Source: Phocicoccus pinnipedialis | GTDB taxonomy: Bacteria > Bacillota > Bacilli > Staphylococcales > Salinicoccaceae | DNA length: 61,982 nucleotides | Direction: 5' to 3' | Assembly (NCBI RefSeq): GCF_903994035.1 | Contig: NZ_CAJEWB010000002.1 | Span: 1-61,982, forward strand | Part shown: positions 35,829 through 44,477 of the stretch, piece by piece | Layout: each line of letters opens with the position of its first letter | Numbering within the stretch: the stretch's first letter is position 1 | Position numbers and translations under genes: made by a program | Notes under the pieces: model-generated | Databases searched by the model: none | What the model was told of the DNA's origin: nothing | Seen by the model: the letters and a program-made list of their open reading frames with translations, nothing else

Positions 35829-36405
35829 CAATATCTTCTCTTGTACGTCCTTTAACGGGTTTAAAATGTTCCAGTTCCTCGATAACATCTTCGATACGAT
35901 CTACTTTACGTACGAGCTCTATGAATCGTTCCTCTAAGAAGTCATGGTAAATGAATGTATCTAAAAGTTCAAACAGAGAATCATAGTAACCAGCTGTGTT
36001 AACAAACGCAATTGGTTTTTGGTAAATGCCAATTTGCCCTGCTACAAAAACTTGGAAGAACTCTTCCATTGTTCCAGCGCCACCGGGTAACAAAATAATC
36101 GCATCTGCTTCGTCAATCAGCTGTTCTTTACGAACACTCATGTCTTTAACGATACGCATATCCTTCACGCCAGTATGTGCCATCTCTCGGTCAACGAGTA
36201 TTTCTGGAATAATTCCAGTTACCTCACCCCCATGATCAAGTGCACCTGTTGCAACTGCGCCCATTAATCCAAGTCCACCGCCCCCATAAACGAGACGAAT
36301 ATCTCTTTCTGCTAGTATCTTACCTAAATTGTATGCCGATTCTTCAAAAATTCTGTCGTTGCCGGAACGTGCACCACAGAAGACTGAAATACTCTTAATT
36401 TTCAT
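35806..36405 (-). CDS. LOG-family protein (TIGR00730-like nucleotide phosphoribohydrolase)
   Basis: A Rossmann-like protein of 199 residues starting MKIKSISVFCGARSG (start at 36405; upstream in-frame codons enter the neighbouring gene). It has GGGGLGLMGAVATGAL and the family motif LPGGAGTMEE. In plants and some bacteria LOG proteins release free cytokinin bases from nucleotide monophosphates; in Firmicutes the substrate is uncertain and lysine decarboxylase annotations are misnomers. It is 16 bases downstream of the unknown gene at 36422 and probably shares its SigB-type promoter. Confidence 0.9.
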   Translation of the reverse strand: MKIKSISVFCGARSGNDRIFEESAYNLGKILAERDIRLVYGGGGLGLMGAVATGALDHGGEVTGIIPEILVDREMAHTGVKDMRIVKDMSVRKEQLIDEADAIILLPGGAGTMEEFFQVFVAGQIGIYQKPIAFVNTAGYYDSLFELLDTFIYHDFLEERFIELVRKVDRIEDVIEELEHFKPVKGRTREDIEKGHSHR

Positions 36406-36421
36406 AAAGGAGTCCTTTTTC

Positions 36422-37210
36422 TTAACTGTTTTTCTTAAAACTTGATTTGTACTCTTCAAAAGCAAGGTGCGCATCTGATTTTACGTAGCCTGTACCAGTA
36501 CCTGTTGTACGTCCAGATTTTTCAAAATGTGCATCATTTCTTAAGCGATGCTTTAAAAATAATGAATCATCGATTTCTGCAGAACGAGATCCGGGACGCT
36601 CACGTTTTTCTTTCCATAACTGTGCACTCTTAGGATCTAGAGTGTTTTTATGTTTCAAGAATAACTCACCATGTGAATAGTCTTCTTTATATTCAGTTGC
36701 AATCACTTTTTCTTCGTTTAACTCCTGAACATTTGTTGTTTCTGGTCTTTCAATATCTAACTTTTTATTTTTGTCTTGTATATCCATTTTGTTTTGTTTC
36801 TCCTCACTTGTTGGTACATTTGTATCCAATTCTTTTGCTTCTTCATTTAATCGCTTCTCACGAGCTTTCTCTACATCTGCCTCGTATTTCTCTAGCAATT
36901 TATCTTCTTTTTTTTGTTTCTTTTCGTAACTTGACATCTCTTTTTTGTAGTAATGTTTCTTACGATTATCTAAATATTTTTCACTGATAAACTCAGCAGA
37001 ATCTTTGGTTTTATCAGCAACAACGATGCTGGCGTTCTTTGCTTTCGCAGTTGCAGCATCAAGAGAACCTTTAGCCTTACCATACAACAAACGCGAGTTG
37101 TCATTCAACTTTACCATGTCCGGATGGTCTTTTATCTTACTGCGTTCTCTGATGAGCGGCACTAAAATGAGTGGTGCCAAAGAAGCGATCATTCTTAATT
37201 TTTTATTCAT
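36422..37210 (-). CDS. Unknown charged protein with N-terminal hydrophobic segment, predicted SigB-controlled
   Basis: 262 residues, no family recognised. A short N-terminal hydrophobic segment (about residues 7-20; MIASLAPLILVPLI) is followed by helical, strongly charged sequence: an alanine/lysine region (about 45-70), a predicted coiled coil (about 80-125), and a low-complexity K/E/D/N stretch (about 126-165). Near the C-terminus the short motif LFLKH occurs twice (GELFLKHKNT and DSLFLKHRLR, about 40 residues apart). GGAGG precedes the start at a suitable distance. A SigB-type promoter lies upstream and LOG downstream. A membrane-associated stress protein is plausible but is inference. Confidence 0.68.
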   Translation of the reverse strand: MNKKLRMIASLAPLILVPLIRERSKIKDHPDMVKLNDNSRLLYGKAKGSLDAATAKAKNASIVVADKTKDSAEFISEKYLDNRKKHYYKKEMSSYEKKQKKEDKLLEKYEADVEKAREKRLNEEAKELDTNVPTSEEKQNKMDIQDKNKKLDIERPETTNVQELNEEKVIATEYKEDYSHGELFLKHKNTLDPKSAQLWKEKRERPGSRSAEIDDSLFLKHRLRNDAHFEKSGRTTGTGTGYVKSDAHLAFEEYKSSFKKNS

Positions 37211-37251
37211 AAACTCGTCCTCCGCTTTCGTGAAGTTATCTTTATTATAAC

Positions 37252-37277
37252 GTACCCCTATGTGACTTGCATTAAAC
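37252..37277 (-). promoter_or_regulatory. SigB-type promoter upstream of the unknown gene and LOG
   Basis: On the minus strand GTTTAA (37272-37277), a 14-bp spacer and GGGTAC (37252-37257) match the general stress sigma factor consensus GTTTAA-N12-15-GGGTAT in 11 of 12 positions. A possible SigA -10 (TATAAT) lies just downstream on the same strand. Confidence 0.6.
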
Positions 37278-37350
37278 GAGCTATAAAATAAGTTTGAAAG
37301 TTCACGATTCAGGTAAAGTAATAAGTAGCGAGCTAGAGGAGGTCATATTT

Positions 37351-38004
37351 ATGGTAAATAAAAACACGAAAATCACACAGGTTTTAGTGAAATATGCAGA
37401 TTTAGTAAAAATATTTAAACCGTATACATTTGAATATCTAACGGATGACAACCTGACTATCGGAGATGTTGCGACGAATAATAATCTTGACGTAGAAGGG
37501 TTTGTACGTGAAATAAATGAGCTCTTAAAAGAAGAAATGGATCGTGACTTAGGTGAGAAAAATGTCAGTGAATTACTTGACATCATAGACGAAACATATT
37601 TTGAAGACCTGATAGACGAAATGCCGGTGTTAAGAATTTACGTTGAAAAATTCATTGATTCAAAAGACACGGCTGGCAGCGAAGTCATCGAAGTATTCGA
37701 GTCACTAGTAGAACAGGTAAACAGTTATATAGAGTATGCGAAAGAAACGTTGCATCCACTTGTGAAGGCAGTCATTGATGGACAAGATAAAAATACGATT
37801 ACACCAAGTGTGACAAAACAAGCTGAGTTGAAGCGCGGCACATTAGACGTATTAAAAAGACTCCGTGAAAAAACAAATCACTATGTCGCAGAAGATGCTA
37901 CTGCAGAAACGCAATTCTTATACAGTCGTATGAATGCGATCGAAGACACAATATTAGATATGCTCTTATTAGAAACAAAAACGTATAAAGAAGTAATGAA
38001 ATAA
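37351..38004 (+). CDS. DUF1858/RIC-like helical protein lacking cysteines
   Basis: 217 residues. The N-terminal ~65 residues (KITQVLVKYADLVKIF, LTIGDVATNNNLDVEGF) follow the pattern of DUF1858 and of the N-terminal domain of ScdA/YtfE iron-repair proteins, but the cysteine pair usual in those families is absent; the whole protein has no cysteine. The C-terminal ~150 residues are helical with few histidines (two, LHPLV and NHYV), so a canonical hemerythrin di-iron site is not visible. ATG 37351 follows GAGGAGG. A bidirectional terminator separates it from phoR. Function unknown. Confidence 0.6.
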   Translation: MVNKNTKITQVLVKYADLVKIFKPYTFEYLTDDNLTIGDVATNNNLDVEGFVREINELLKEEMDRDLGEKNVSELLDIIDETYFEDLIDEMPVLRIYVEKFIDSKDTAGSEVIEVFESLVEQVNSYIEYAKETLHPLVKAVIDGQDKNTITPSVTKQAELKRGTLDVLKRLREKTNHYVAEDATAETQFLYSRMNAIEDTILDMLLLETKTYKEVMK

Positions 38005-38047
38005 AAAGCATGTTTCCTGATTTATTACAGGAAGCATGCTTTTTTGT
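38004..38047. terminator. Bidirectional terminator between the DUF1858-like gene and phoR
   Basis: A 16-bp stem AAAAGCATGTTTCCTG / CAGGAAGCATGCTTTT with an eight-base loop, A-run before and T-run after. It serves both convergent genes. Confidence 0.88.
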
Positions 38048-38057
38048 ATAATTTATA

Positions 38058-39830
38058 CTATCTTTCAGCCGGTAGATCTATCTTAAATTCAGTGTACTCA
38101 TTTTCTACAGAATCCACTGTAATCGTACCACCATGCAGATCTACTAAGTGCTTCACAATGGCGAGACCAAGTCCCGTCCCCCCTTCGTTTCTAGCACGTG
38201 CGGTATCTACGCGGTAAAATCTCTCGAAAAGACGCGGAATACTTGTTTCAGGAATCCCAATACCCGTGTCTTTCACACTGAACTCTATGCGTGATTTCTT
38301 CTCGCGAACTTTGACAGAAATCATCCCACCATCTGGCGTATAGTTCACCGCGTTCGATAAAAGGTTCACTAAAATTTGAGAAATTCTGTCTTTATCTGCA
38401 AAGAGTTCAATAGAGCGATCCTTTTTTGGAAGGTTCAGTGTTAAGTTTTTATCACTGAACGCTTTTTTTAGTGGCTTTGCTGTCTTATGAATTAATTTTA
38501 CAAGGTCGATTTTTTCTATATTTAACTGTAAGTCGTGCTTTTCAATCTTAGATAAATTCAAGAGATCATTGATAATGGTGTTCAAACGCTCACTCTCATC
38601 ATAAATAATTTGCATAAATTCACGTTCAGTTTCTCTCGGCATACCTTCACTTTGTAAGAGGGTTTCCGTGAATCCTTTGACACTTGTTATTGGCGTTTTA
38701 AGTTCATGAGAAACGTTCGCAACAAAATCACGACGCACACTCTCGAGATGTTTCAACTTCGTTATATCATGCAGTGCAATAATCACGCCACGTTTTTCCC
38801 AACTCTGACCGTAATATGGGGCAACGTTCACTTCTAAAATACATTCATTCGGCGTATACAAAGCCACCTCACGTGTTTTTGGTTCATCTTCTTCAATCAC
38901 TTGGCGAATCATACGGTCAATATTCAGATGCATTAAGTTCGTGCGGTAATGGCTATGAATAATCGCATCGCTATTCTTACCAAGTAGTCCAACGGCTGAC
39001 TTATTCACCATTTCGATTATACCTTCAGGGTTAATTAAAACGACTCCGGTCACTAAGTTAGATAAAATACTGTCAAGCTGTCGTGATTGGTCCTCAATTT
39101 CAGTGACGTGTTTCTGTAAGCTGCTCGCGAGCACGTTGATGGAACTCCCAAGATCATTTAGTTCTCCAGAGAATTTTTCATTCACGCGGGCGCTATAGTC
39201 TTGTTGTTTTAAACGATTTGTTACACCCATGATTTTGTTGATAGGTTTCGTAATGTTATACGATAAGAATGCAGCAGAAATCAAAGCAGCGAATAAAATA
39301 AATATAAACACAATTAAAAGTGTCCACCACATCTGCTTAACCGCTTCATCTATTGTATAAAGTGGGGTAGCTGTACGAATATAACCAGTGATTTTACCAT
39401 CCTTATGAATCGGTTTAGCAACATACATCATGTCGATTTTTTCAGTATCGCTATAACGAATAAATGACTCGCTCATATCGTTTAGCTCCTGAGCTGCAAC
39501 AACTTCTGGACGCTTCAAGTGATTCTCCATAATGCGATAACGGTTCTCGTTATCAAATAATACATTGCCATCACTATCGATCAATGTAAATCGAATATCA
39601 TTCGGGAGGTCCAACTTATTAAACCATTCAATCATGTTGTCTTTTTTAATATCCATGTCGCCTGCTTCAATAGAGCTGGAAATAAAGGCACTGTTTTCAC
39701 CTAAGTGGGTTTCGATGATTTCTTCATATGAAGTTCTGTTAATAGACGACATGAAAAACCAAATTATTGCGAGTCCAAGCACAGCAATCGCAAAGAAACC
39801 AAGCGTTATTCTAAGCCAGAGTTTTTTCAC
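38058..39830 (-). CDS. phoR: Sensor histidine kinase PhoR
   Basis: Membrane kinase for the phosphate-starvation regulator PhoP. The 590 residues comprise TM1 (about 8-28), an extracytoplasmic sensor (about 30-168) with RPEVVAAQELND and MMYVAKPI typical of Gram-positive PhoR, TM2 (about 169-190), HAMP (about 191-245), PAS (about 250-350), HisKA with phosphoacceptor His375 (VSHELKTP), and HATPase_c with the N box (about 490), DTGIGIP and GGTGLGLAI. phoP lies upstream and overlaps its start by four bases. WalK was considered, but the sensor and the absence of walHI favour PhoR. Confidence 0.9.
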   Translation of the reverse strand: MKKLWLRITLGFFAIAVLGLAIIWFFMSSINRTSYEEIIETHLGENSAFISSSIEAGDMDIKKDNMIEWFNKLDLPNDIRFTLIDSDGNVLFDNENRYRIMENHLKRPEVVAAQELNDMSESFIRYSDTEKIDMMYVAKPIHKDGKITGYIRTATPLYTIDEAVKQMWWTLLIVFIFILFAALISAAFLSYNITKPINKIMGVTNRLKQQDYSARVNEKFSGELNDLGSSINVLASSLQKHVTEIEDQSRQLDSILSNLVTGVVLINPEGIIEMVNKSAVGLLGKNSDAIIHSHYRTNLMHLNIDRMIRQVIEEDEPKTREVALYTPNECILEVNVAPYYGQSWEKRGVIIALHDITKLKHLESVRRDFVANVSHELKTPITSVKGFTETLLQSEGMPRETEREFMQIIYDESERLNTIINDLLNLSKIEKHDLQLNIEKIDLVKLIHKTAKPLKKAFSDKNLTLNLPKKDRSIELFADKDRISQILVNLLSNAVNYTPDGGMISVKVREKKSRIEFSVKDTGIGIPETSIPRLFERFYRVDTARARNEGGTGLGLAIVKHLVDLHGGTITVDSVENEYTEFKIDLPAER

Positions 39831-40528
39831 TTGCCCGGCACTTCCAATTTATACCCAAAACCACGCACCGTCTGAATGTACTTCGGACGACGTGAATCTT
39901 GTTCTATTTTTTCCCTTAATTTACTGATGTGTACATCCACGATACGCGTATCACCATCAAAGTCAAAATTCCACACGCCATTAAGTAGCTGATGACGCGA
40001 TAATACATGACCGATATGATCAGTGAGGTACATTAATAGCTCGTATTCACGTGGCGTTAAGTCTAACTTCTTACCACGCAAATACACAGAGTAAGTGAGG
40101 GTATGAATTTCAAGATCGCCAACAGTGATGATATCAGCGGATTCCTTATTTGAAATCGACTCGAGGTCAACACGTCGCAAGATTGCCTTAATGCGTGCAA
40201 CGACTTCTCTCGGACTGAATGGCTTTGTCATATAATCGTCGGCACCAATTTCTAGACCAATAATTTTATCGAGCTCGTCATCTTTAGCTGTGAGCATTAA
40301 AATGGGGATATTAATTTTATCTTGACGTAATTCTTTTGCCACTTCGATACCGTCTTTTTTAGGGAGCATAAGGTCCAAGACTATTGCTTGTGGCTTTAAT
40401 GAACGTGCGATGTCTAACGCGTCTACACCATTATCTGCTGTATAAACTTGGAATCCATTTTGTTCAAGGTTGTATTTAAGTAGAGTTAAGATGGATTGTT
40501 CATCATCGACAACAAGAATCTTTTTCAT
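39827..40528 (-). CDS. phoP: Response regulator PhoP (OmpR family)
   Basis: 233 residues: a receiver domain with Asp52 as phosphoacceptor (VLDLMLPKKDG), acidic pocket VVDDE (7-11), Thr80 and Lys102 (MTKPF), then an OmpR-type winged helix (LTPREYELLMYL, TRIVDVHISKLREKI, RGFGYKLE). It is transcribed with phoR (overlap). A PhoP-like direct repeat (40594-40610) lies in the divergent region upstream and fits autoregulation. Confidence 0.93.
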   Translation of the reverse strand: MKKILVVDDEQSILTLLKYNLEQNGFQVYTADNGVDALDIARSLKPQAIVLDLMLPKKDGIEVAKELRQDKINIPILMLTAKDDELDKIIGLEIGADDYMTKPFSPREVVARIKAILRRVDLESISNKESADIITVGDLEIHTLTYSVYLRGKKLDLTPREYELLMYLTDHIGHVLSRHQLLNGVWNFDFDGDTRIVDVHISKLREKIEQDSRRPKYIQTVRGFGYKLEVPGK

Positions 40529-40593
40529 AATATTGTGCCTCCCGCGAGATTATTAACTCGATTTTACCACACAAGATTTTAAAATTATCAATA

Positions 40594-40610
40594 TTTACAT
40601 AAACTTAACA
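40594..40610 (+). promoter_or_regulatory. PhoP box (two direct repeats) between phoP and moeB
   Basis: TTTACA (40594-40599), five bases, and TTAACA (40605-40610) are two direct repeats with an 11-bp period, matching the Firmicute PhoP box TTHAHA-N5-TTHAHA. A weaker TTATGC follows at 40615. The site can serve phoPR (minus) and possibly moeB (plus); TTTACA-N16-TATGCT also resembles a moeB promoter. Confidence 0.5.
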
Positions 40611-40656
40611 TGGGTTATGCTATTCTAAATATATAACGAACTTTGTGGTGAATATT

Positions 40657-41649
40657 ATGGATAGATATAGTAGGCAAATTTTATTTAGAGCAATTGGTGA
40701 AGAGGGCCAGGCCAAACTTAAAGAAAAGACAGTGATGATTGTTGGTGTCGGGGCGCTCGGTTCAGTTTCAAGTGAGATGCTCGCACGCGCAGGCATCAAA
40801 AAGCTCGTTCTTGTTGACCGAGATTACGTAGAAGCGTCAAATCTTCAACGTCAGTCACTGTTTAACGAACAAGATGCCGCCGATAAAAATCCGAAAGTGG
40901 TAGCAGCAAAAGCGCATCTCTCTAAAATTCGTAGTGACTTAGATATCGATATACATATTGCACATGCAGATGCTCAGTTTTTAGATGCCCTTGTACAAGA
41001 TGTTGACTTAATTATGGATGGTACGGATAACTTTGAGACCCGTCTCGTCATCAACGATGTTGCATTCAAACACAATATTCCATTTTGTCACGCCGCGGTT
41101 GTTGAAGGATCTTACACGTCTGCCACGTTTATCCCAAATGAGACACCATGCTACCGATGTCTAACCCCAGTGCTGCCGTCAAAAACGATGACTTGTGACA
41201 CAGCAGGGGTGATTGCCCCAGCGGTGCATATGGCGGTGTCCACACAAGTTGCACAAGCCATGAAAGTGATGACGAATACGAGTTTAGATCCTGTTTTAAT
41301 CTTTGGGAATGTTTGGGACTTAGAACAGAATCAAATCAACTTTAAAAATATCGTGAATAAAGATTGTTCGACATGTCAGAAGAAAGAATACCCGACTTAT
41401 AATGAGCACACGAATTTGATGCAACTTTGTGGACGAGACACTGTACAAATTACTGATAAGACGATTACGAAAGAACGTGTGAAGTTTGCGATTGATACAC
41501 TTGGTTCAAAACACCGAGACACACCATATTTTCTAGAATTTTATTTTGAAACGTATCGCATCGTTGTTTTTGATAACGGCAGGATGTTGATTCACGGAGT
41601 AGAGAACGAGAAAAAGGCCAGAACGATTATAAGCCAATTACTTGGATAG
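40657..41649 (+). CDS. moeB: Molybdopterin-synthase adenylyltransferase (MoeB/ThiF family)
   Basis: Adenylates the C-terminal glycine of MoaD so that it can be thiocarboxylated; a ThiS activation role is the alternative. About 330 residues from ATG 40657. GVGALGSVSSEMLARAG is the nucleotide-binding loop, DRDYVEASNLQRQ and MDGTDNFETR are E1-family blocks, and zinc ligands appear as CYRCL and CSTCQ. The C-terminal ~75 residues are an extension, possibly a degenerate rhodanese-like domain. It is the first gene of the plus-strand moa cluster, ten bases before moaB. Confidence 0.88.
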   Translation: MDRYSRQILFRAIGEEGQAKLKEKTVMIVGVGALGSVSSEMLARAGIKKLVLVDRDYVEASNLQRQSLFNEQDAADKNPKVVAAKAHLSKIRSDLDIDIHIAHADAQFLDALVQDVDLIMDGTDNFETRLVINDVAFKHNIPFCHAAVVEGSYTSATFIPNETPCYRCLTPVLPSKTMTCDTAGVIAPAVHMAVSTQVAQAMKVMTNTSLDPVLIFGNVWDLEQNQINFKNIVNKDCSTCQKKEYPTYNEHTNLMQLCGRDTVQITDKTITKERVKFAIDTLGSKHRDTPYFLEFYFETYRIVVFDNGRMLIHGVENEKKARTIISQLLG

Positions 41650-41658
41650 GAGAATATT

Positions 41659-42168
41659 ATGAGTATTATACAAAAAATTGATCGTAATATAGAGGTCGGA
41701 ATTATTACGGTTAGTGACACGCGTACGCAAGAGACAGATAAAGGTGGAAATTTGATTTACGACTACCTTACTAATGGCGACTTAAATACTGTTGTACTAG
41801 ATAAACATAGGAAGATCGTAAAAGACAGCGTATCAGATATTAGAGGTATGATCACTATGATGTTAGAAGACGTAGATGTTGTTATTACGACTGGTGGTAC
41901 AGGAATTGCGAAGAGAGATGTAACGATAGAAGCAGTACAATACTTCTTCCATAAAGAAGTAGAAGGATTTGGAGAATTGTTTAGAATGCTGTCGTATACA
42001 GAAGACATCGGCTCGAGAAGTTTGTTGTCGAGAGCAATTATGGGAACGCATCACAACAAGTTGATCGTATCATTACCAGGTTCAACTGGAGCAATCAAAC
42101 TCGGAATGGAAAAACTCATTCTGAAAGAATTGAATCACTTAGTGTATGAATTAAATAAAGATGCATAA
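41659..42168 (+). CDS. moaB: Molybdopterin adenylyltransferase MoaB (MogA-like)
   Basis: Adenylates molybdopterin before molybdate insertion; Firmicutes use MoaB in place of MogA. The 169 residues show [14 protein letters not shown], the MPT-binding loop [13 protein letters not shown] near residue 78, and [17 protein letters not shown]. The ATG follows GGAGAA. A hairpin separates it from the convergent moaC. Confidence 0.95.
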   Translation: MSIIQKIDRNIEVGIITVSDTRTQETDKGGNLIYDYLTNGDLNTVVLDKHRKIVKDSVSDIRGMITMMLEDVDVVITTGGTGIAKRDVTIEAVQYFFHKEVEGFGELFRMLSYTEDIGSRSLLSRAIMGTHHNKLIVSLPGSTGAIKLGMEKLILKELNHLVYELNKDA

Positions 42169-42171
42169 AGG

Positions 42172-42207
42172 AAAAAGACGAAGAGCGATGAGCTGTTCGT
42201 CTTTTTT
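42172..42207. terminator. Terminator between convergent moaB and moaC
   Basis: AAAAAGACGAA / TTCGTCTTTTT with a 13-base loop, flanked by A- and T-runs. Confidence 0.82.
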
Positions 42208-42234
42208 AGTCCCTTTTTAAACCTAAATCAATTT

Positions 42235-42711
42235 CTATACGTAATAATTCCCGGATTTCCCACCCGATTTCGCGACCAATTTCGTCTCGCGGATGATCAT
42301 ACCTTTATCTAACGATTTACACATGTCATAAACCGTTAGTGCAGCTGCACTTACTGCCGTCAGTGCTTCCATCTCAACGCCTGTCTTACCAGTTACACTC
42401 ACAGTCGCCTTTATATTTAAAACGTACTCTGTTTTAGTGTCCCATTCAAAAGAAATGTCCACGCCATTCAACATCAGCGGGTGACACATTGGAATAATCT
42501 GGTGAGTATTTTTTGCAGCCATAATCCCAGCGATCTGTGCCACTTGTAGCACATCGCCTTTCTTCATTTTTTTATCAGAAATACCTTCATAAATCTCTTT
42601 CGAAACGACAATCTTACTCGTCGCAGTTGCCACGCGTTTTGATTGTGTTTTATCTGAAACATCGACCATGCGCGCACGGCCTTCCTCATTAAAGTGAGTG
42701 AATTTAGACAT
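42235..42711 (-). CDS. moaC: Cyclic pyranopterin monophosphate synthase MoaC
   Basis: Second half-reaction of cPMP formation after MoaA. The 158 residues carry [19 protein letters not shown] and [23 protein letters not shown], all hallmark MoaC blocks. It is the only gene of the cluster on the minus strand and is divergent from moeA; TGAGGT lies seven bases before its ATG. The promoter lies in the short palindrome-bearing region shared with moeA. Confidence 0.96.
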   Translation of the reverse strand: MSKFTHFNEEGRARMVDVSDKTQSKRVATATSKIVVSKEIYEGISDKKMKKGDVLQVAQIAGIMAAKNTHQIIPMCHPLMLNGVDISFEWDTKTEYVLNIKATVSVTGKTGVEMEALTAVSAAALTVYDMCKSLDKGMIIRETKLVAKSGGKSGNYYV

Positions 42712-42728
42712 ATCTTAACCTCATTTAG

Positions 42729-42747
42729 TATACTTAATATAAGTATA
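42729..42747. promoter_or_regulatory. Palindrome in the moaC-moeA divergent promoter region
   Basis: TATACTT (42729-42735), AATAT, AAGTATA (42741-42747) is a perfect 7-bp inverted repeat in a 59-bp divergent region. AT-rich -10 elements for both genes must overlap it. It may be an operator, or simply facing -10 boxes. Confidence 0.35.
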
Positions 42748-42770
42748 GTATACCAAAAAGGAGAATGAGT

Positions 42771-44033
42771 ATGTCGCTAGGCAGAACACCCATTCATATT
42801 CATGATGCGGTCAACAGTGTTACAAAAAACGTAAATGTTATAGATAAAGAAACAGTGCAATTGAGCGAGAGTCACGGACGTTTTATTGCGAGCGATCTTG
42901 TTGCAACGATGGATGTGCCAATTTTTACGAAGTCTGCAATGGATGGTTTCGCGATTAGAAGTGAAGATTCTATAGAGGCGAGTCGTGACAACAGAGTCGC
43001 TTTCACAGTTGTAGTAGAGGTGCCAGCTGGGAGTTCAAGCGATTACGAATTAAAGCCATTTGAAGCTTTCAGAATTATGACAGGTGCTGAAATTCCAGAG
43101 TCAGCGGATACTGTTGTTATGTTTGAACAAACAAAAGAAACAGACGATGGATTTACGATTCGTAGACCTTTTGAAAAGAATGAAAACATCGCAATTCAGG
43201 GAGAAGAGTGTAAGAAAGGGGACGTCATCTTAACAGCTGGAAGTTATGTAAACCCAGGGACAGTGGCGACACTCGCGACTTTTGGTATCAGTAAAGTGGA
43301 CGTGTATAAGAAACCGTTAGTTGGTATTTTATCGACTGGAAATGAACTGTTAGATGTGGATGATGAGTTAGAGCGTGGCAAGATTCGCAACTCAAACACA
43401 CCAATGGTAGCAGCGCAACTAGAACGTGTCGGTGTGGATTACACAATATATAAACTCGAAAAAGACGAACTGGAATCACTATATAACAAGGTGAAAGTAA
43501 TATTGGAAGAAACAGACGCCCTCATCACAACGGGTGGTGTATCAGTCGGAGACTATGACTTATTACCAGCAATATACGAACAACTTGGTGCTGAAGTCCT
43601 ATTTAACAAAGTTGCGATGAGACCGGGAAGCGTCACGACAGTTGCGAAACTAGGAAATAAGTACTTGTTTGGATTGAGCGGAAATCCAAGCGCATGCTAC
43701 TCAGGATTTGAACTATTCGTGAGACCAGTCATGAACTTGATGACAGGGAGTCAGAGACCTTTTGCACCAATCATTGACGCAACATTAGCAGGCGACTTCA
43801 CAAAACCAAACCCATTCACGAGATTCTTGCGTGCTGAACTGAACTTTGTAAATGGCGTTATTGAAGCAAGACCGGCAGGCTTTAATAAGTCTAACGCAGT
43901 AACTTCAATTGCTGAGAGTAACGGAGTTGTTATCTTGCCAGGCGGTACTCGCGGATTCACTACTGGTGATAAAGTCAAGGTAATGTTGACGGATGTTGTC
44001 GGTGGCGCAGTAGACTTCGTGGTCGAGACATGA
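42771..44033 (+). CDS. moeA: Molybdopterin molybdenumtransferase MoeA
   Basis: Inserts molybdate into adenylated molybdopterin. About 420 residues from ATG 42771, seven bases after AAAGGAG; an in-frame ATG at 42765 is only one base from that signal. It shows FTKSAMDGFAIRS, RIMTGAEIP, a MoCF domain with TTGGVSVGDYD, and the C-terminal FGLSGNPSACY block. It overlaps mobB by four bases. Confidence 0.95.
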   Translation: MSLGRTPIHIHDAVNSVTKNVNVIDKETVQLSESHGRFIASDLVATMDVPIFTKSAMDGFAIRSEDSIEASRDNRVAFTVVVEVPAGSSSDYELKPFEAFRIMTGAEIPESADTVVMFEQTKETDDGFTIRRPFEKNENIAIQGEECKKGDVILTAGSYVNPGTVATLATFGISKVDVYKKPLVGILSTGNELLDVDDELERGKIRNSNTPMVAAQLERVGVDYTIYKLEKDELESLYNKVKVILEETDALITTGGVSVGDYDLLPAIYEQLGAEVLFNKVAMRPGSVTTVAKLGNKYLFGLSGNPSACYSGFELFVRPVMNLMTGSQRPFAPIIDATLAGDFTKPNPFTRFLRAELNFVNGVIEARPAGFNKSNAVTSIAESNGVVILPGGTRGFTTGDKVKVMLTDVVGGAVDFVVET

Positions 44034-44476
44034 AAGTTCTCCAAATTGTCGGATATAAAAACACCGGCAAGACGACTCTAATGATAGAATTTTTAGAAGT
44101 ACTTAAATCAAGAGGGAAAAAAGTGTGTGCGATCAAACATCATCATATCGATTTTGAGCTTCACACCACTGATTCTGAGAGATTTCTGGAATATGCAGAT
44201 GATGTGATTTTAAATACACCGAGTGTATCATATCATTCGACACGAGACGTGGTGACTCTCGCACAACAGGTTGAAGCGGCAGAGAAACGTGATGTAGATA
44301 TCGTTTTAATCGAAGGATACAAAAACGAGTCGTATGAAAAAGTCCTTTTAACGACTCCGCTTATTGAAACGAAAACGCATCGAGATGACTTGGAGGTCGT
44401 TAACTGCGTTAAAGCATTTGATTTAAACACAGAGTTAGATGATGCGATTGATTGGTTTAAAGAATGGAGTAAATAG
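44030..44476 (+). CDS. mobB: Molybdopterin-guanine dinucleotide biosynthesis protein MobB
   Basis: A GTP-binding accessory protein of cofactor nucleotide attachment. The 148 residues have a P-loop GYKNTGKTT at residues 8-16 and later IVLIEGYKNE near residue 96. The ATG overlaps the moeA stop (ATGA), and its stop is one base before moaE. Confidence 0.92.
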   Translation: MKVLQIVGYKNTGKTTLMIEFLEVLKSRGKKVCAIKHHHIDFELHTTDSERFLEYADDVILNTPSVSYHSTRDVVTLAQQVEAAEKRDVDIVLIEGYKNESYEKVLLTTPLIETKTHRDDLEVVNCVKAFDLNTELDDAIDWFKEWSK

Positions 44477-44477
44477 T

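Noticed and set aside
38058-40528. WalRK instead of PhoPR
   Set aside because: The walH/walI genes are absent from the locus, and the sensor domain shows PhoR-type segments.
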